A stretch of DNA of 64,000 bases from Gonatopus flavifemur (lineage: Eukaryota; Arthropoda; Insecta; Hymenoptera; Dryinidae): contig JAFFJZ010000001.1 in the NCBI GenBank assembly GCA_018340375.1, positions 46,740,001-46,804,000 of the forward strand. Reading direction: 5' to 3'. The notes beneath the pieces were generated by a model. It was not told where the DNA came from. It ran no database searches and worked only from the letters and a program-made list of their open reading frames with translations. Of this stretch, positions 47,936 through 59,613 are shown in pieces. Both the position numbers and the translations under genes were made by a program. Position 1 is the first letter of the stretch, and the number at the start of each line of letters is the position of its first letter.

Positions 47936-50409
47936 GCTTGCAAAATTGGATTTCGCTGTCCCGACGAATCCCTTCTCTCAGTATATTGAATATCGTGGAA
48001 GAAACAATGTGGATGATCTCGATGAAATTCTGTAGCAGGGATCGCGGGTAAAAGCTTACAGTTCTTGAATGAATCATAAATTCCCACGCAATAAGTTTTC
48101 CGAATCACTGGGATGTAAGTGAAGTTGTAAGTCCATACACCGGAAACTAGGGAAGAATACTTATAAACCATTGATCGATTGAGGAAACGAACTTTCAACT
48201 CTACTGAATCGTCGTTCTTAGAAAAATGTTCACACATGCTCCATAGTTCTCCCAATTTTTTTCATTCAAAACATGAGAAATCAATAGAAATTTATGTTCC
48301 GAACTTCAATTAATTGGATAACTATTTGTGATTATCATTACTTCATATCATATCATTCCAACGTTGATCTAATTTTATAGAAAATAAGTACCTCGTAAAG
48401 ATCTCTCGCTGAACATCCTGTACATAACGCAGCACAGAATATTCTGGGAACATTCTAAGAAAACACAAAATAGAAGCTTCATGTGCCTCAAATAAGGATA
48501 AGAAGACATTCATACACAAACCAAAAGACCATGCGATTGATTGTCTCAGTTACGACAAATGATAAAAATAAAAATCCACTTAAACTTGACCAATAGGCAC
48601 AACGTTATTTCGTGCAATAACCCATATAGAGAGTTCATTCACCTATGACATTAATATCACGTTCACCTACGCACTTTTTGCATTTCCCTCGTTTTTTCAA
48701 CGTCTGTGTCTAATAAGGATCCTAATCGACAGTATTTATAGCGATGAGAGTTCTTAATGACAACAACGATCCTAATTACATCGAAAAAAGAGATCTCTTG
48801 GTGCATATAAAACCTATCGCAGAGAAGAAAAAATGACACAAAAGAAACGAATTGAAGAATCTTTTATTTTGTTTTGATGTTTGAAAATAATACTTGGTTC
48901 TGAAACACCCTGTATCGAGGGTTGGGAAGAGAAACAAGGTGAAGCGGCAGTGCCTGTACGTTCACACGGGAATGACTGCGGCGATGGCATGAGCGTGTAA
49001 ATAAACGAGAGAGTCCGCTTCGAGTATCGAGCCAACCGTGTACACATGTACATACGAACTTACGTTTGCACATACATACATCCGTGCACGTACATTTATA
49101 TGTGCACGTGTCACTGCGTCGCGGCGTCCGTCTATTATTACAAGAGACGTGCATTTACGCGTCACTGCACCGACGCACTCGAGAGAAATTATAGCGTCGT
49201 CTGTCAATGACGAAATCGGATATACGGTCGTGTAACATATATCTGGAACATACAAAAGTAATTCCTTGGCAAGAGCTGAACGATTATAATACTGACAATT
49301 TTGATGGTTCTAAGAATACCTTAAACTTAACCCATATCTTTTATCGTTCGATCCTTGAAAGTTCTGATTTATTCTGTTGCTTCTTCTAGTAATTTCATGT
49401 TGTACCACCATTCGGTTGGAAAGTCTGATCCCTTCTACAGTGTTTGATATCCAAATGATGTCACATCGTTCGTTTTTTCCCAATTATTTGAATAATGACA
49501 AACTTTTTATTTAAAACAATCAACATGTGATGACAATAATAAACAACAAATGTACATTCAAAACAAAAGTTCCGGTTGCATATTTTTTTGGAAAAAAATA
49601 TAAAGCTTCGAACAATTGTATATTTTAGGTTGTACCGCAAGACAAGGAATTATTTCTGTAAGTGAAAATGTCTTTTTATGCTCAGACGCGATATCGACTC
49701 GTACGGCGAGCAGAGCCTACCGTTGGTTAATCCGTAGCACACGCTCTGTACCAATCATGCACTGATCGATTGTACGTACAGTAAACTCGTAATGCATTGA
49801 GATATGCATGTACAACGGTGTGTATACATATATGAAGCAGATACCCACCTCTATGTATCACGATATAAAAACGTGGGCGGGTATCCTCGTGCATGAATCA
49901 TCAAGCGTGAGAAAAGATCCAACGAGACTTCATGCATGTGCGAACACGTACACGTATTATGGTTCACAAAAATGACATTGAACTGATACGTACATCTGTA
50001 ATTTGGTATACAATGTGACAAGAAGAAGAAGTATAGAATGATCGTATATCGTATACTGTGGGGACTGTATCATTTTTCAATACATTTATTAATTCGTATT
50101 CAGGAAACATGAATACATAAATCGATGAAGAAGTTCTTGGAAATTTGTATTCAACCGCTCTATCAGACCCGGATAGAGAATTCTTCATGAAAAATTGTCG
50201 TGAAGTTAAAGGAAAGTCTACAAGTTAGAAAATTTTCACTAAACACATGATACTTCACACGATGAAAATAAAAACTTGTCTTGATCTTTAACATCAGGAT
50301 TATTTCAACAATGTAGCCATATGAAAATTCTCATGAGAATTCCGATTTCAAAAAGTTCTCTCCACGCAAAATATCATGCTCACGATATTTTGTTCATCTT
50401 ATTTTCCAG

Positions 50410-50637
50410 GCAAACAAACCACTCATGGAAAAACGACGTCGAGCAAGGATCAATCAATCTCTGGCGGCGCTGAAGGCTCTGATCCTAGACAGTGCCCGCC
50501 TGGAAAACACGAAACACAGTAAACTCGAGAAAGCAGACATTTTGGAGCTAACTGTCAGGCATCTCCAGAGGCAAAGGTCACTCGCGCAACCTGGATTATC
50601 GAGGTACAAAGCTGGCTACCAGGATTGCTCGAGAGAG
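50410..50637 (+). CDS. HES-family repressor, exon 2 (bHLH domain)
   Basis: Residues 66-141, bounded by TTTTCCAG|GCA and GAG|GTAAGC, both phase 0. It encodes almost the whole bHLH: basic region [15 protein letters not shown] with the family-defining proline (P69), helix 1 [16 protein letters not shown], loop [13 protein letters not shown], and helix 2 ending LTVRHLQ (about residue 118). A short linker follows, then the start of the Orange domain ([12 protein letters not shown]). By family knowledge it dimerises and binds N-box/class C sites (CACNAG, CACGCG) in the nucleus to repress transcription, often as a Notch effector. The loop [15 protein letters not shown] is as in HES proteins. Confidence 0.97.
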
Positions 50638-52505
50638 GTAAGCCTTTTTGATTGATAACTTCTCATACTTTCCTCGATATGAAACAATATCTTTATATCC
50701 CCGTGCCGAAATTCACAACTAATTATAGCTCCGCGAACAAATGAATCCACTCGAAATTATCGAAAATTCTGGAAAAAAAAACATTCTTTATGAGAGAAAG
50801 TAACGTGGAGAATTAAAAAAATTTCTACAATTAGGAAAGGTATTTACCGATTTCGAATTATGAAATAAATACATTCACTTTATACAGATATGTACGGTAC
50901 ATCCGACGATAGAAGTTCTATAAAAATCGTCCTTTGATATCAAAATAACGGAAGAAAGGATAAATTTCCAAGGATGAAATGAGAAAAGGAGAAATTCCAA
51001 TGGAAGTTGAAAAAAAACTGATCGTAATCGGAGAACTTTGTAGAACTGGTTCGCGTTACGTGTACCAAATAGTACCGTGAAAAACGAAAGTGGGGAATCC
51101 CCCTCGAAGATGAAACAAGGCTCACTCGCTACCTTACGAATCATCTTTCACCCTTCGCGTTCATCTGTGTATAGGTATATATATACCGGAGTATCGGGTT
51201 ATTTTCGTTTCTCGTGGTTTGTTAGAAACTATTGCATGATCCCTCTTCAAAGTTTGAGTTCATTTGTTAAGAGAGTAGAACTGATGGACACACGAATGGA
51301 CTCAGAGATGAGCGAAAACCGCTATAGTCGGAGAACGAAAGGAAACTCCCTGAAAGTGGACACCGACTGTCATCAGCAAACCAACCCTTCCAGCATGGAA
51401 TACAAAACGTTTTGAGATTATAAATGTCATGAAATTATAATTTGAATATCAATCAATGGATTTGAAAAATTCCTCACGAAATTAGAAAAGTCACATGCAT
51501 TCTAAATTTTCATCCATTAGGAATTCTTGCTACGAACTTTGTGATTTTCTAATGAATTCTTGAAAGAAGTGTTCAGTACATACCCCAATCTACCCACACA
51601 GCACCGAAGATTTCATTAAGATTGCAGAAATCTAACATCTGAAACATTGAAATATTTCTATGACATTGCTGTATGTCACACCGAGGTTTCAAAGTCTCTT
51701 CAGAAATATTGCAATGTCCGCTAATCTTACATTTCAATGCAATGTTTCTGAATTATTTCTGCAATATTCCAAGAATATTTATAAAATATTTCATTGTAAT
51801 GTTTGTCTCGTAATATATCTGAGACATTGCAAATAGGTAACATTTCAATTGACAGATTTTTAACATATTTCTGTGAAAGTATACTGAAATGTAATGAAGG
51901 TGAAAGATCGAAATGTAATTGATACATTACTGAGATCTGTGGTGTTGTATGGGTAATGATGTACTTTATATAAAGTTGTCTCTGTTAGATGATTTTTCAG
52001 ATTTATTAAAAATAACTCCTACGCGAGAGCATATCGCATCAATTGTTCTGAGAATACATGCCGCGACACGATTGTTGTATCGCAACACGTCACTAAAAGT
52101 TTAGTTTGGCATTCTATAAATTAACATGGTACTCGGGGCGATGACAGTATTCACGCGCTCTCATCGATAATGTGTCTGTACGTACACACGACATACGTTA
52201 GCTGATTTGTATAACTCCTAGTACATACGTAAATGTATAAAATATATATGTATACACGCGTATAGTATTTTACCTGTCACTCGAGGTTCGTTATCAGGAT
52301 GTTCACCGATAAAGTTATGACGAACGCGTATATCCATAATGCATCCGCATTCCACGATATTATTTATCTAAACAAAGAAATGACAAGTGTAGATGCGTGT
52401 ACATGCGTTAAAGAACAGTTGTATCATTTCTATAGGGAATGTTGATACGAAATTCGATATATTTTATATAAAAATTATAACACAATTGTATTGATTTGGT
52501 TGTAG
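50638..52505 (+). other. Intron 2 of the HES-family gene
   Basis: 1868 bp, GT-AG (GAG|GTAAGC to TTGTAG|GTT), phase 0. It interrupts the Orange domain after residue E141 and contains a 361-bp TA-flanked MITE (51593-51953). Otherwise AT-rich. Confidence 0.93.
51593..51953. mobile_element. TA-flanked MITE in intron 2
   Basis: 361 bp bounded by imperfect TIRs (CCCACACAGCACCGAAGAT against CCCATACAACACCACAGAT from the right end) and by TA on both sides (51591-51592, 51954-51955), as expected for a Tc1/mariner-mobilised element. The interior carries many degenerate AACATTTCAAT/GAAATATTTC-type short repeats. Confidence 0.78.
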
Positions 52506-53573
52506 GTTAGTCGATACCTGGATGCTCCAGATATAATCACTGGCAACACGACGCCGATGGACCCGGCAGTGAAGCAAAGGTTATTGCGTCACCTGGACAG
52601 CTGTGTCTCGGAATTGGACTTGGATTTGGGCTCGCGACCGGATAGTGGGTTGGGAAGTAGTCCAGGAAGCGTTAACGATCGAGTACCAGGCGCACCTCCC
52701 AGTCCTAATCCATTGGATCACCACGTAGTCCCACCTTCGGCGGCTCCTCACTGCAACGCGACTGCAGCGGCTTTGAATCCGGTCGCTTTGATCAAAGCTG
52801 AAATTCCTGAGATGGAAGCAGCTCGACCAGACAGCAGTACCACCGCCGGGGACGAGAACAACAACAGTAGTCGACCAACGTCGGCCTTCAGTCAAGTTAA
52901 CGCAGCGGTCCTCGACCCGGCCCACCATCCTTCGGGTTTACCAGTCGATCAGGCCTCCACGTCGCAACAAAATCCCAATATGTTATCGGTCGTCCAAGTA
53001 ATACCCTCTAGATTACCAGACGGTCAAGTTGTTTTCCTTCTTCCTAGTCATTACGTGCAATTGGCCGCAGCAGCGGCGGCCAACGGCATTAGTATCGGTC
53101 CCAATCCACCCACCGCGATTTGGGCCGCCACAAACATGTCGCTTTTGAAAGCGACCGATAAACTGGCCAAACGTCCTCACGAGGACATGCAGGAATGGCA
53201 AGAGGCTGGTGCTAACGGAGCCGTCAATGGCCCGGGTATTAAACCCAGCAAAAGTCCTAGGATGATGGAACAACCGGAACAACCTCTGGATTTCACCACG
53301 AATTCCAAGAAGCTCAAAACCACGGAAAATCAGTCGCAGATGATAACGAATAAAACGAGAACAACTCATATCCCCAACGGCAATACCAACGTTCCACCCT
53401 CAACAACGGATATCATCATTCACGAAGACAGTCACAGGCCGTCTAGTCACGCTGGAAGCGAAATAGCGATCGGCATCCCTTCGCCATCTACGGTTGCCCA
53501 GCACCATCATCCTCACCACCATCATCATCATCCTCAAGTCAAGGATGAAGAGGGAATGTGGAGACCGTGGTAA
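52506..53573 (+). CDS. HES-family repressor, exon 3 (Orange domain to WRPW)
   Basis: Residues 142-496 and the stop TAA. The first codons (VSRYLDAPD) continue the Orange domain, which resumes at residues 161-176 (PAVKQRLLRHLDSCVS) after a roughly 10-residue insertion. Downstream are VIPSRLPDGQVVFLLPS (about 306-322), close to a motif shared by Hairy and Deadpan; QPLDFTT (about 400-406), resembling a CtBP-binding PxDLS site with Phe for Leu; a His-rich run (474-483); and VKDEEGMWRPW, ending in the Groucho-recruiting WRPW (493-496). The QPL and KDEE-WRPW features favour Hairy, while IPSRLP matches Deadpan. The orthologue is therefore left open and no symbol is given. Confidence 0.97.
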   Translation, partial: VSRYLDAPDIITGNTTPMDPAVKQRLLRHLDSCVSELDLDLGSRPDSGLGSSPGSVNDRVPGAPPSPNPLDHHVVPPSAAPHCNATAAALNPVALIKAEIPEMEAARPDSSTTAGDENNNSSRPTSAFSQVNAAVLDPAHHPSGLPVDQASTSQQNPNMLSVVQVIPSRLPDGQVVFLLPSHYVQLAAAAAANGISIGPNPPTAIWAATNMSLLKATDKLAKRPHEDMQEWQEAGANGAVNGPGIKPSKSPRMMEQPEQPLDFTTNSKKLKTTENQSQMITNKTRTTHIPNGNTNVPPSTTDIIIHEDSHRPSSHAGSEIAIGIPSPSTVAQHHHPHHHHHHPQVKDEEGMWRPW

Positions 53574-53604
53574 ACCACGGTCCATCCGTTCTCCACGTTC
53601 TAGA

Positions 53605-53610
53605 AATAAA
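53605..53610 (+). terminator. Proximal polyadenylation signal
   Basis: AATAAA 32 bases after the stop codon. A 3' UTR this short is possible but the distal signal may be used. Confidence 0.4.
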
Positions 53611-53736
53611 TTATTTGTTTCATGTGTATGTATATAGTCCCGAAATATGCGCGTGTGAAAAGTATCCCTATCAATTTGTCCCCCGATGTTTCAATGATAA
53701 CACGTAATCTATAATTCTTGAGAACAAAATATAGAA

Positions 53737-53742
53737 AATAAA
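53737..53742 (+). terminator. Distal polyadenylation signal
   Basis: AATAAA about 165 bases after the stop. More AATAAA-like hexamers occur further on in AT-rich DNA, so the true 3' end cannot be fixed from sequence alone. Confidence 0.4.
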
Positions 53743-53744
53743 AC

Positions 53745-55496
53745 GTTATTCGTGTAAAAAGATTGACCATTTGGAACTGATTATTCTGGGAGTTGTGAGA
53801 AAATCTTTTCTGAGAATTGTTTTTCATCGATATTAAGAAATCGATAACAGTGTTAAGAATAAGAGGATGCGAATGTGCATATTTTTTTATAAAAGGTCAA
53901 TGTACACAATTGGATCCTGTACATGCAATCGTTGAACGTTCATCAGTTTTCATTCTAATCATGTTTATAGTTTCTTACATTGAAATGGGTCTTCAAATCT
54001 GTAGGATGAAAAACTTCGATTAGTCAATCACGCGTTAGGAATGTCCCAAAATTTGTATTCATTCTTTTGTATCAACTAAAACCAAATGTTCTTCAGAACC
54101 AGCGTTGAATTAAAGTGAATCTATTTCTGCGATATCACATCATCAATAAACAATCGATGTATTCTAAATTTCTAAATGATTTAAAATAATATTCCATTCG
54201 ATCTACTGATTGATATGATGAATTCCATTGGGTTTTGTATCTATCTGTATTCTGATGATAGTCGAATTCTTTGGAAGAGCAAAATTTTCAGATTTTCAAT
54301 GTAATTATATGAATGAGAGCACAATTCCTTTTTCATGCGGAAATTCACAATTCTTTTGTTTGCATTCTCGAATCTCCCTATCGAAGGTATATCCTTATAA
54401 TTGTGATTATAAATGGTGATCTTCGTATATTATTGTACATGTAATTTATGCATATTAAACGTTATTAAGATTCAGAGTATATTTATTGCAGTAGTAGCAA
54501 CAATAATGATAATAAAACAATATGACAAACGGTAATTTTATTGTAACATTTGAAATGAGTTTTGTATTTTTCAAGGTATATATGTACATAAAAGATATGA
54601 TTTACAAAGCTTTAAGTTACTATATTTTGCGAATCGTGAAACTTTGGTATCGGTAGAAGAACCGAGTATAAGAATGTATATGTATGCACATAAACGTCCA
54701 CAGATTATTCTTGTGTGAAAGAAAAAAATGAGGATAAGAAAATTAATGACTGAAATTTACTCGAATACAAGAATAATTGAAGAATTTTGAACAGAGGGAT
54801 CATACTGTCCGATCGAATTATTATTGTTGTAACAATAAACAGAAGTTGAAATCAAGGATATGATTCATTTGGAGAATTGTAATGCATTCAGAAAAATTTC
54901 CATGTCGAGGATTTGGATGATTTGAATTTGATGTAATCGAACAACTCAATGACCCACTCGACAACTCGATTGAAAAAATTTCATCATTTTCTCTCAGTTA
55001 AGATCAGAGGAATTTTTTCGAATTTCTCTGTGTGTACCATTGAATACAAGCACGAGTGGATATTAAATAATCGTCATTTTCATGTAAATGTAAATCATAG
55101 AGAACTGAAACTGAAGGATGCATTTGAGGGTAAATGGAATTCAATATTTTTCCCTTTTACCATGTACATAATCCCAATCAGAATTATTGCTATTGTGAGA
55201 TATAGATTTATTTTAATGTTATCTAGGTGTATATGAGTACCTGTATGCGTATGGAAGTGAGGATCGTGTGAAAGGGTAAGAAAATTGAATGGATGTAGAG
55301 AAATCAACGTCTCATCACTTAATTACGTCTTTAATTGCTAAATATCTTGGAACTTTGTTCCTCATTGAATGTACTTAGATAAGCAGTCAATATAGTTGAA
55401 TATATATTGATCTGTATGACAGAAAAATTCTCTGTACATGTGTATCATTTCACCACCTTTCCCTGTTCTTTTCGCTCTGAAAAATGGACTCACGTG
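53745..55496. other. AT-rich region downstream of the HES-family gene
   Basis: No coding exon was recognised. May include an extended 3' UTR. Confidence 0.4.
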
Positions 55497-56258
55497 ATCC
55501 CTAGTAGAAATTTTGATATGGAAAACATCAGGTCCAGATCAGGCATGCCTGATTCCCGTTCAGGACCTGACTTGAGTATCTGATAAGACCCTGACAAAAA
55601 TGTAACGCAGGGAAAAGACAAGGTCCTGATCAGGAAAACCAAACGTTTCCCAATCAGGATCTGATCAGGGTAGTAATTGAATTCCCAATCAGGACCTGAT
55701 CTAAGCTATATTCTAACATTCAATTTAATTTTCATGGAATTCACTTCCCATAAAATTCTTTGAAACTCCCTCAACAGAAGAAATTCTACTGATAATCCAA
55801 ATAGACCTCAGTTGAACATTTAAAAAACACAGGTAAATTTCTAATGAGTCTTGTGAAAATTCTGAATAGTTTGATACATGCATCGTTCTAAATTGATCAG
55901 GTCCTGATTCGGCTGTTTTGTCGGTTATCACATGATTGAAATACGGACGAGGCAAGGCAATCCTGATCAGATTCTGATCAAGATATCTTGACAGTTACCT
56001 CACAATTCAAATACGGATGAGTCAAGGCAATCCTGATCAGGTTCTGATAGCAATACCATGTCTGAGTTACTGAAAGGGAAAATCTGACTGGGACCAGTCA
56101 ACAACCTCGCGTTACATTGTTGTAAGGTCCTAAACAGGATGCCATGTCAGGACCTGATAAGGTAATTGAAAGTTTTCCTCAATTAAGAGTTCCCTATTGC
56201 AGCCTTACGAGAGCCATGCTTCTAATGGGGAATTCCCTGTCAAATTTCTACTAGGGAT
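55497..56258. mobile_element. TIR element with internal CAGGACCTGAT repeats
   Basis: 762 bp bounded by perfect 17-bp inverted repeats ATCCCTAGTAGAAATTT. The interior contains about eight near-palindromic copies of TCCTGATCAGG/CAGGACCTGAT and a 72-bp tandem duplication (about 55930 and 56002) around ACGGA(C/T)GAG(G/T)CAAGGCA. No transposase frame. Confidence 0.85.
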
Positions 56259-57521
56259 GTCGTAAGGAGCATGAAAAACTTTATGAATTCCAATTCCTGT
56301 TCGCGAATTCGTGTATCACATCCCCGGTATGCAACTTCCGTATTGCACCGAGAAGAAGAGATTAATTGAATATTGGGGAACTAGAAGATTTAGTTACTAT
56401 AAATACCAGTATAAATTCAGTTTGACCAAATAGGATAGACCGAAGTGAATCGGAGCATTTTCATTGTCAATGACACTTATTTAATGTGTAAGTGCTCACA
56501 AAATCTCATCAGCTGCTGGGAGAAAAAGGGTACCATGACCATAACGCACATCGTTTAGCTCTGGGCAATGATTTAAGTTGTAACATCGTGTGCATAGAGC
56601 AGAATTTTATCGCTGATGTAAAAACGTTATCGCGATTCTTGAAATTTCCATTGACCAGCTACGTTGAAAATCATACCAATCCGATTCATATGTATAGTTC
56701 GAGATGTACTGAATTAGATGAGTAAATTATCCAGACAATATTATCACGTCCTTCATGAGCAGTTGAATGTTTTTTCCCAAATAGTATATGGGGTGATTCG
56801 GATCACGATTTGAATCATGAGTTTTTTTTGAGTCATATGAGACTTAGAGGCAACAATTGTCCATCAACAGATGGTACTGGTATGTTTTGCTCTGAAAAAT
56901 TCCTGCATCCACCCAACGAAGACTGGATTCAGGGCAGTGGATGTTGAGAATAGTCTTGTGAAAAATGTGCCGGCAAGAAAAGTCACACACAACCGTTGGT
57001 TCGCTGCAAGTGCGTGGAATGAAATTTTTTCATTTGTTAAACGTATTTAGGGTTCAAGAAGAGTTTCAAAGTGTAAATTTGTTTTTCATTAATATACGTT
57101 CCATTTCGATTAATGATCATCTCCATCTCCGATTTGGGGCGAATCGGATATTTGCCATCCCGAGAAAAAAAGCATGGATCTACTGAGATCTAGGTACATC
57201 TTTTGAGACATATGTAGATCTCTACAGATCTAAATTTTGGCAGAAAAATATCTACGGAGATCCACAGAGATCTCCAGAAATCTTTTCAAATTTTCCTACA
57301 TTTTTTTGGATTCCTTGCAAAATTGAAACCTTTGGCAGTGGATATCAGAAAAACTCAAAGATTGTTGTCTAAGTCGAGATGTTCACATGCGAGTAGATAT
57401 GAACAGATTTGTAGAAATTGTCGCAAAAATTGAGATTTGATGATATCTACTTAGATACTTTCTTCTCACGGATTTTATGTTCATCTCGTTGTAAAACAAA
57501 GAACCGTGTATTTGAATATTC
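56259..57521. other. Non-coding stretch
   Basis: No gene was recognised. 57177-57285 contains several AGATCT-based repeats (ACTGAGATCTAGGT, GTAGATCTCTACAGATCT, CACAGAGATCTCC). Confidence 0.4.
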
Positions 57522-58077
57522 TTTTTTCCTAACAGCGTGTGCAAAATTCGGTTTTCCAAGCCTGTGTTGCGTGCGTAAAGGGAGTGATTCCCACACGGCA
57601 GTCAGACCAGGTACTTTAAGCTACTTTACCGCACGTTTATTGCTTTCCCGCACTGGTCTGACTGTTGTGTGAGAATCACTCACTTTACGCACGCAACACA
57701 GGCTTGGAAAACCGAAGTTCGCGCACCTTGTCAGGAAAAATAGTATACGATACTTGTGCACATGTAGGTCATCCCGCACTCGCTTCGCTCGTGCGGGAAC
57801 GACCTACTTTGCGCACTCGTATCGTAATGTACTATTTCCTAACGCCGTGCGCAAAGTACTTACTTTGCACACTGTTTTGCGTGGGCAAAGTGCCACATTC
57901 CGAAGCGGCCGAGAGCGTGCGGGAAACTTAATCTCACTTTTCCGCACGGCTGTTGAGAAAATTAGTATGTACAACTCGTGCATAAAGTCGGTGATACCCC
58001 CACTCCTGCTAAGCCAGTCACCCTCGCTCCTGCGAATCACCTGCTTTGCGCATTTGTTGCACAATATACTATTTTCC
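57522..58077. repeat. Array of GC-rich nested hairpins
   Basis: Four consecutive palindromic units: A1 57522-57740, B1 57741-57840, A2 about 57838-57967, B2 about 57968-58077. A units start TTTTCCTAAC.GCGTGCGCAAAG and close with the complement (e.g. GTCAGGAAAAA). B units start TAGTATACGATACTTGTGC and close with its complement (ATACTA). The stems include near-perfect pairs such as CCTGTGTTGCGTGCGTAAAG and TCCCGCACTCGCTTCGCTCG with its partner. GC content is far above the flanks. The A-B pair appears directly duplicated. Confidence 0.8.
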
Positions 58078-58127
58078 ATAGGTCTCCAGTCAAAGATGTA
58101 TACAAAAAGAATTTATCCACAGACCCA

Positions 58128-58512
58128 CTGAAAAAACTAGGGCTCCGCACGAGACTCGCGTCAAAGAAAGATAAATCTCTTGAAATATCAAGATGATCAA
58201 GATAATTTGAAAGTACAAATGGAATCAACGAAATGAGGTGGAACCTTGATCACTCAAACAAAATTAGCAGAGATATATGTCGAAATATGCAACAAGACTT
58301 GCACCGAGACCGATACCAAAACTAGTTCCGAGACTGAGAGAATATCTTCGTTATCCGCTGCGATGAAATCCGAATTGCATGTGATTTCATTACACCTTAG
58401 GTAGAAGCTTGATTCCGTCTAAAATTTTTATGTCTTGAATATTCAGAACAATAAATATAGATCATTTTTCAATTTGAGACGAGAGTCTCGTGCGAAGCCC
58501 TAGAAAAAACTG
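58128..58512. mobile_element. TIR element (about 385 bp)
   Basis: CTAGGGCTCCGCACGAGACTC at the left, preceded by AAAAAA, is paired with the inverted GAGTCTCGTGCGAAGCCCTA followed by GAAAAAAC at the right, about 30 bp with few mismatches. AT-rich interior without coding capacity. Lies directly after the hairpin array. Confidence 0.82.
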
Positions 58513-58517
58513 TGCTT

Positions 58518-58832
58518 CCCAGCCAACAAAGCCAAGTCAACGCTTCCAGCAGCATCGCTACCATTCATTTAAACATTCAAAAGCGTCTTGTACATACAGC
58601 ACCTGATTTATGTATGGAAATGGAAGCGAATTGGTAGTATTTTACTAGAAGCATTACTTGGTAGCGCTCTCTGATAATACTGGTAGCACTGAGGTAGTGC
58701 TACGTTATAGTTTGCATTATATATATATGCTACGGTAGTAGGCAGTGCCAAAATTTTGGGGAAGCTACTACGTGGCTACCGTGGTACTGCTGATAGCATG
58801 AACGCAAATTTAGGAGCGCTTTGCTGGCCGGG
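58518..58832. mobile_element. TIR element (315 bp) with CCC(A/G)GCCA(A/G)CAAAGC ends
   Basis: TIRs CCCAGCCAACAAAGC and GCTTTGCTGGCCGGG. The interior is rich in GGTAGC/GCTACC, GTAGTGCTACG and related short inverted motifs. Only about 5 bp separates it from the preceding element. No target duplication was established. Confidence 0.8.
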
Positions 58833-58928
58833 TTCTAATAATTTTTATTCATTCAAAAAAAGTGATCTGATTCATCTCGGTTCACCCTGAATTTCACTTG
58901 CCGCAGCTGAATTTTCTATTTCGACGGA

Positions 58929-59096
58929 ACCAATATTTGGATGATTTCAAAAATAAATCGAGCTACCACATCTAAGTTAATTTGACAACAGCGGATGTGA
59001 GATATACTACAGCTGATGTGAATCTTACATTCTCCGCTGTAAAATCAAATGAAATTGTGGTAACCCGAACCATTTTTTGAAATCGTCCAAATATTG
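58929..59096. repeat. Foldback repeat (about 170 bp)
   Basis: Left CCAATATTTGGATGATTTCA pairs with right GAAATCGTCCAAATATTG. Inner blocks (CTACCACA with TGTGGTAA, CAGCGGATGTGAG with its partner CTTACATTCTCCGCTG) continue the stem. Confidence 0.75.
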
Positions 59097-59613
59097 ACTT
59101 CACAAGATGTAAATTTTCCCACTTTTTCTCTCGGTGTAGAATCAGTAATCAGTAGAAAATATAATATGTTACATCTCACATGTTCCCTATCCACTCTTCA
59201 ATTACGCTTTCATGCGTAAAACCTGATTTCTATGGAAATGGTGTTTGTTCCAATACATTGTACGCAGTGACGGCGCGGTAAGTTACTTCAGGCAATTTAC
59301 TTGGCACATAAAGAGTATATAAAATACTAGGTGTTCTACATGTTGGGTTTCTTATTATAGTTTTTTGCATCAGGGAATTGCAATAAATCCACCAGGAATC
59401 ACTAGTTTTAGACCAATGATAGGTTGCTGACATACCTAGAAAACCAAACGAAAGATTCCACGATCGCTCAATCTGATGGACATAATGATGCATGAACAAT
59501 CGACCAATGGTTGTACTATCAGAATGGCTAATGCGTGAATACTATCAATTATTGTACAATCATTGATGCACAACAGTGGCAATAGTCTTCAATGCATACA
59601 TCGTTGGTCAATA

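Larger units (their letters stand above)
42271..50409 (+). other. Intron 1 of the HES-family gene
   Basis: 8139 bp, GT-AG, phase 0. Contains the candidate exon 1b (44561-44650), a GC-richer patch 45110-45400 with GGCACGTGCC, two MITEs (43338-43590 and 45967-46207) and two GCTG/AGCAAA repeats. Less AT-rich patches near 46990-47250, 48950-49200 and 49680-49930 could be enhancers. A Su(H)-type octamer (TTCCCACG at 48081-48088, reading CGTGGGAA on the other strand) is present, but about one relaxed match per 8 kb is expected by chance. Confidence 0.85.

Noticed and set aside
48081..48088. Su(H)-type octamer in intron 1 as evidence for direct Notch control
   Set aside because: One relaxed match is expected by chance in an intron of this size and no paired site was seen. 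Kept only as a note in the intron entry.
52581..53585. Minus-strand frames antisense to exon 3
   Set aside because: The sense frame carries the Orange and WRPW motifs. The antisense frames have none.
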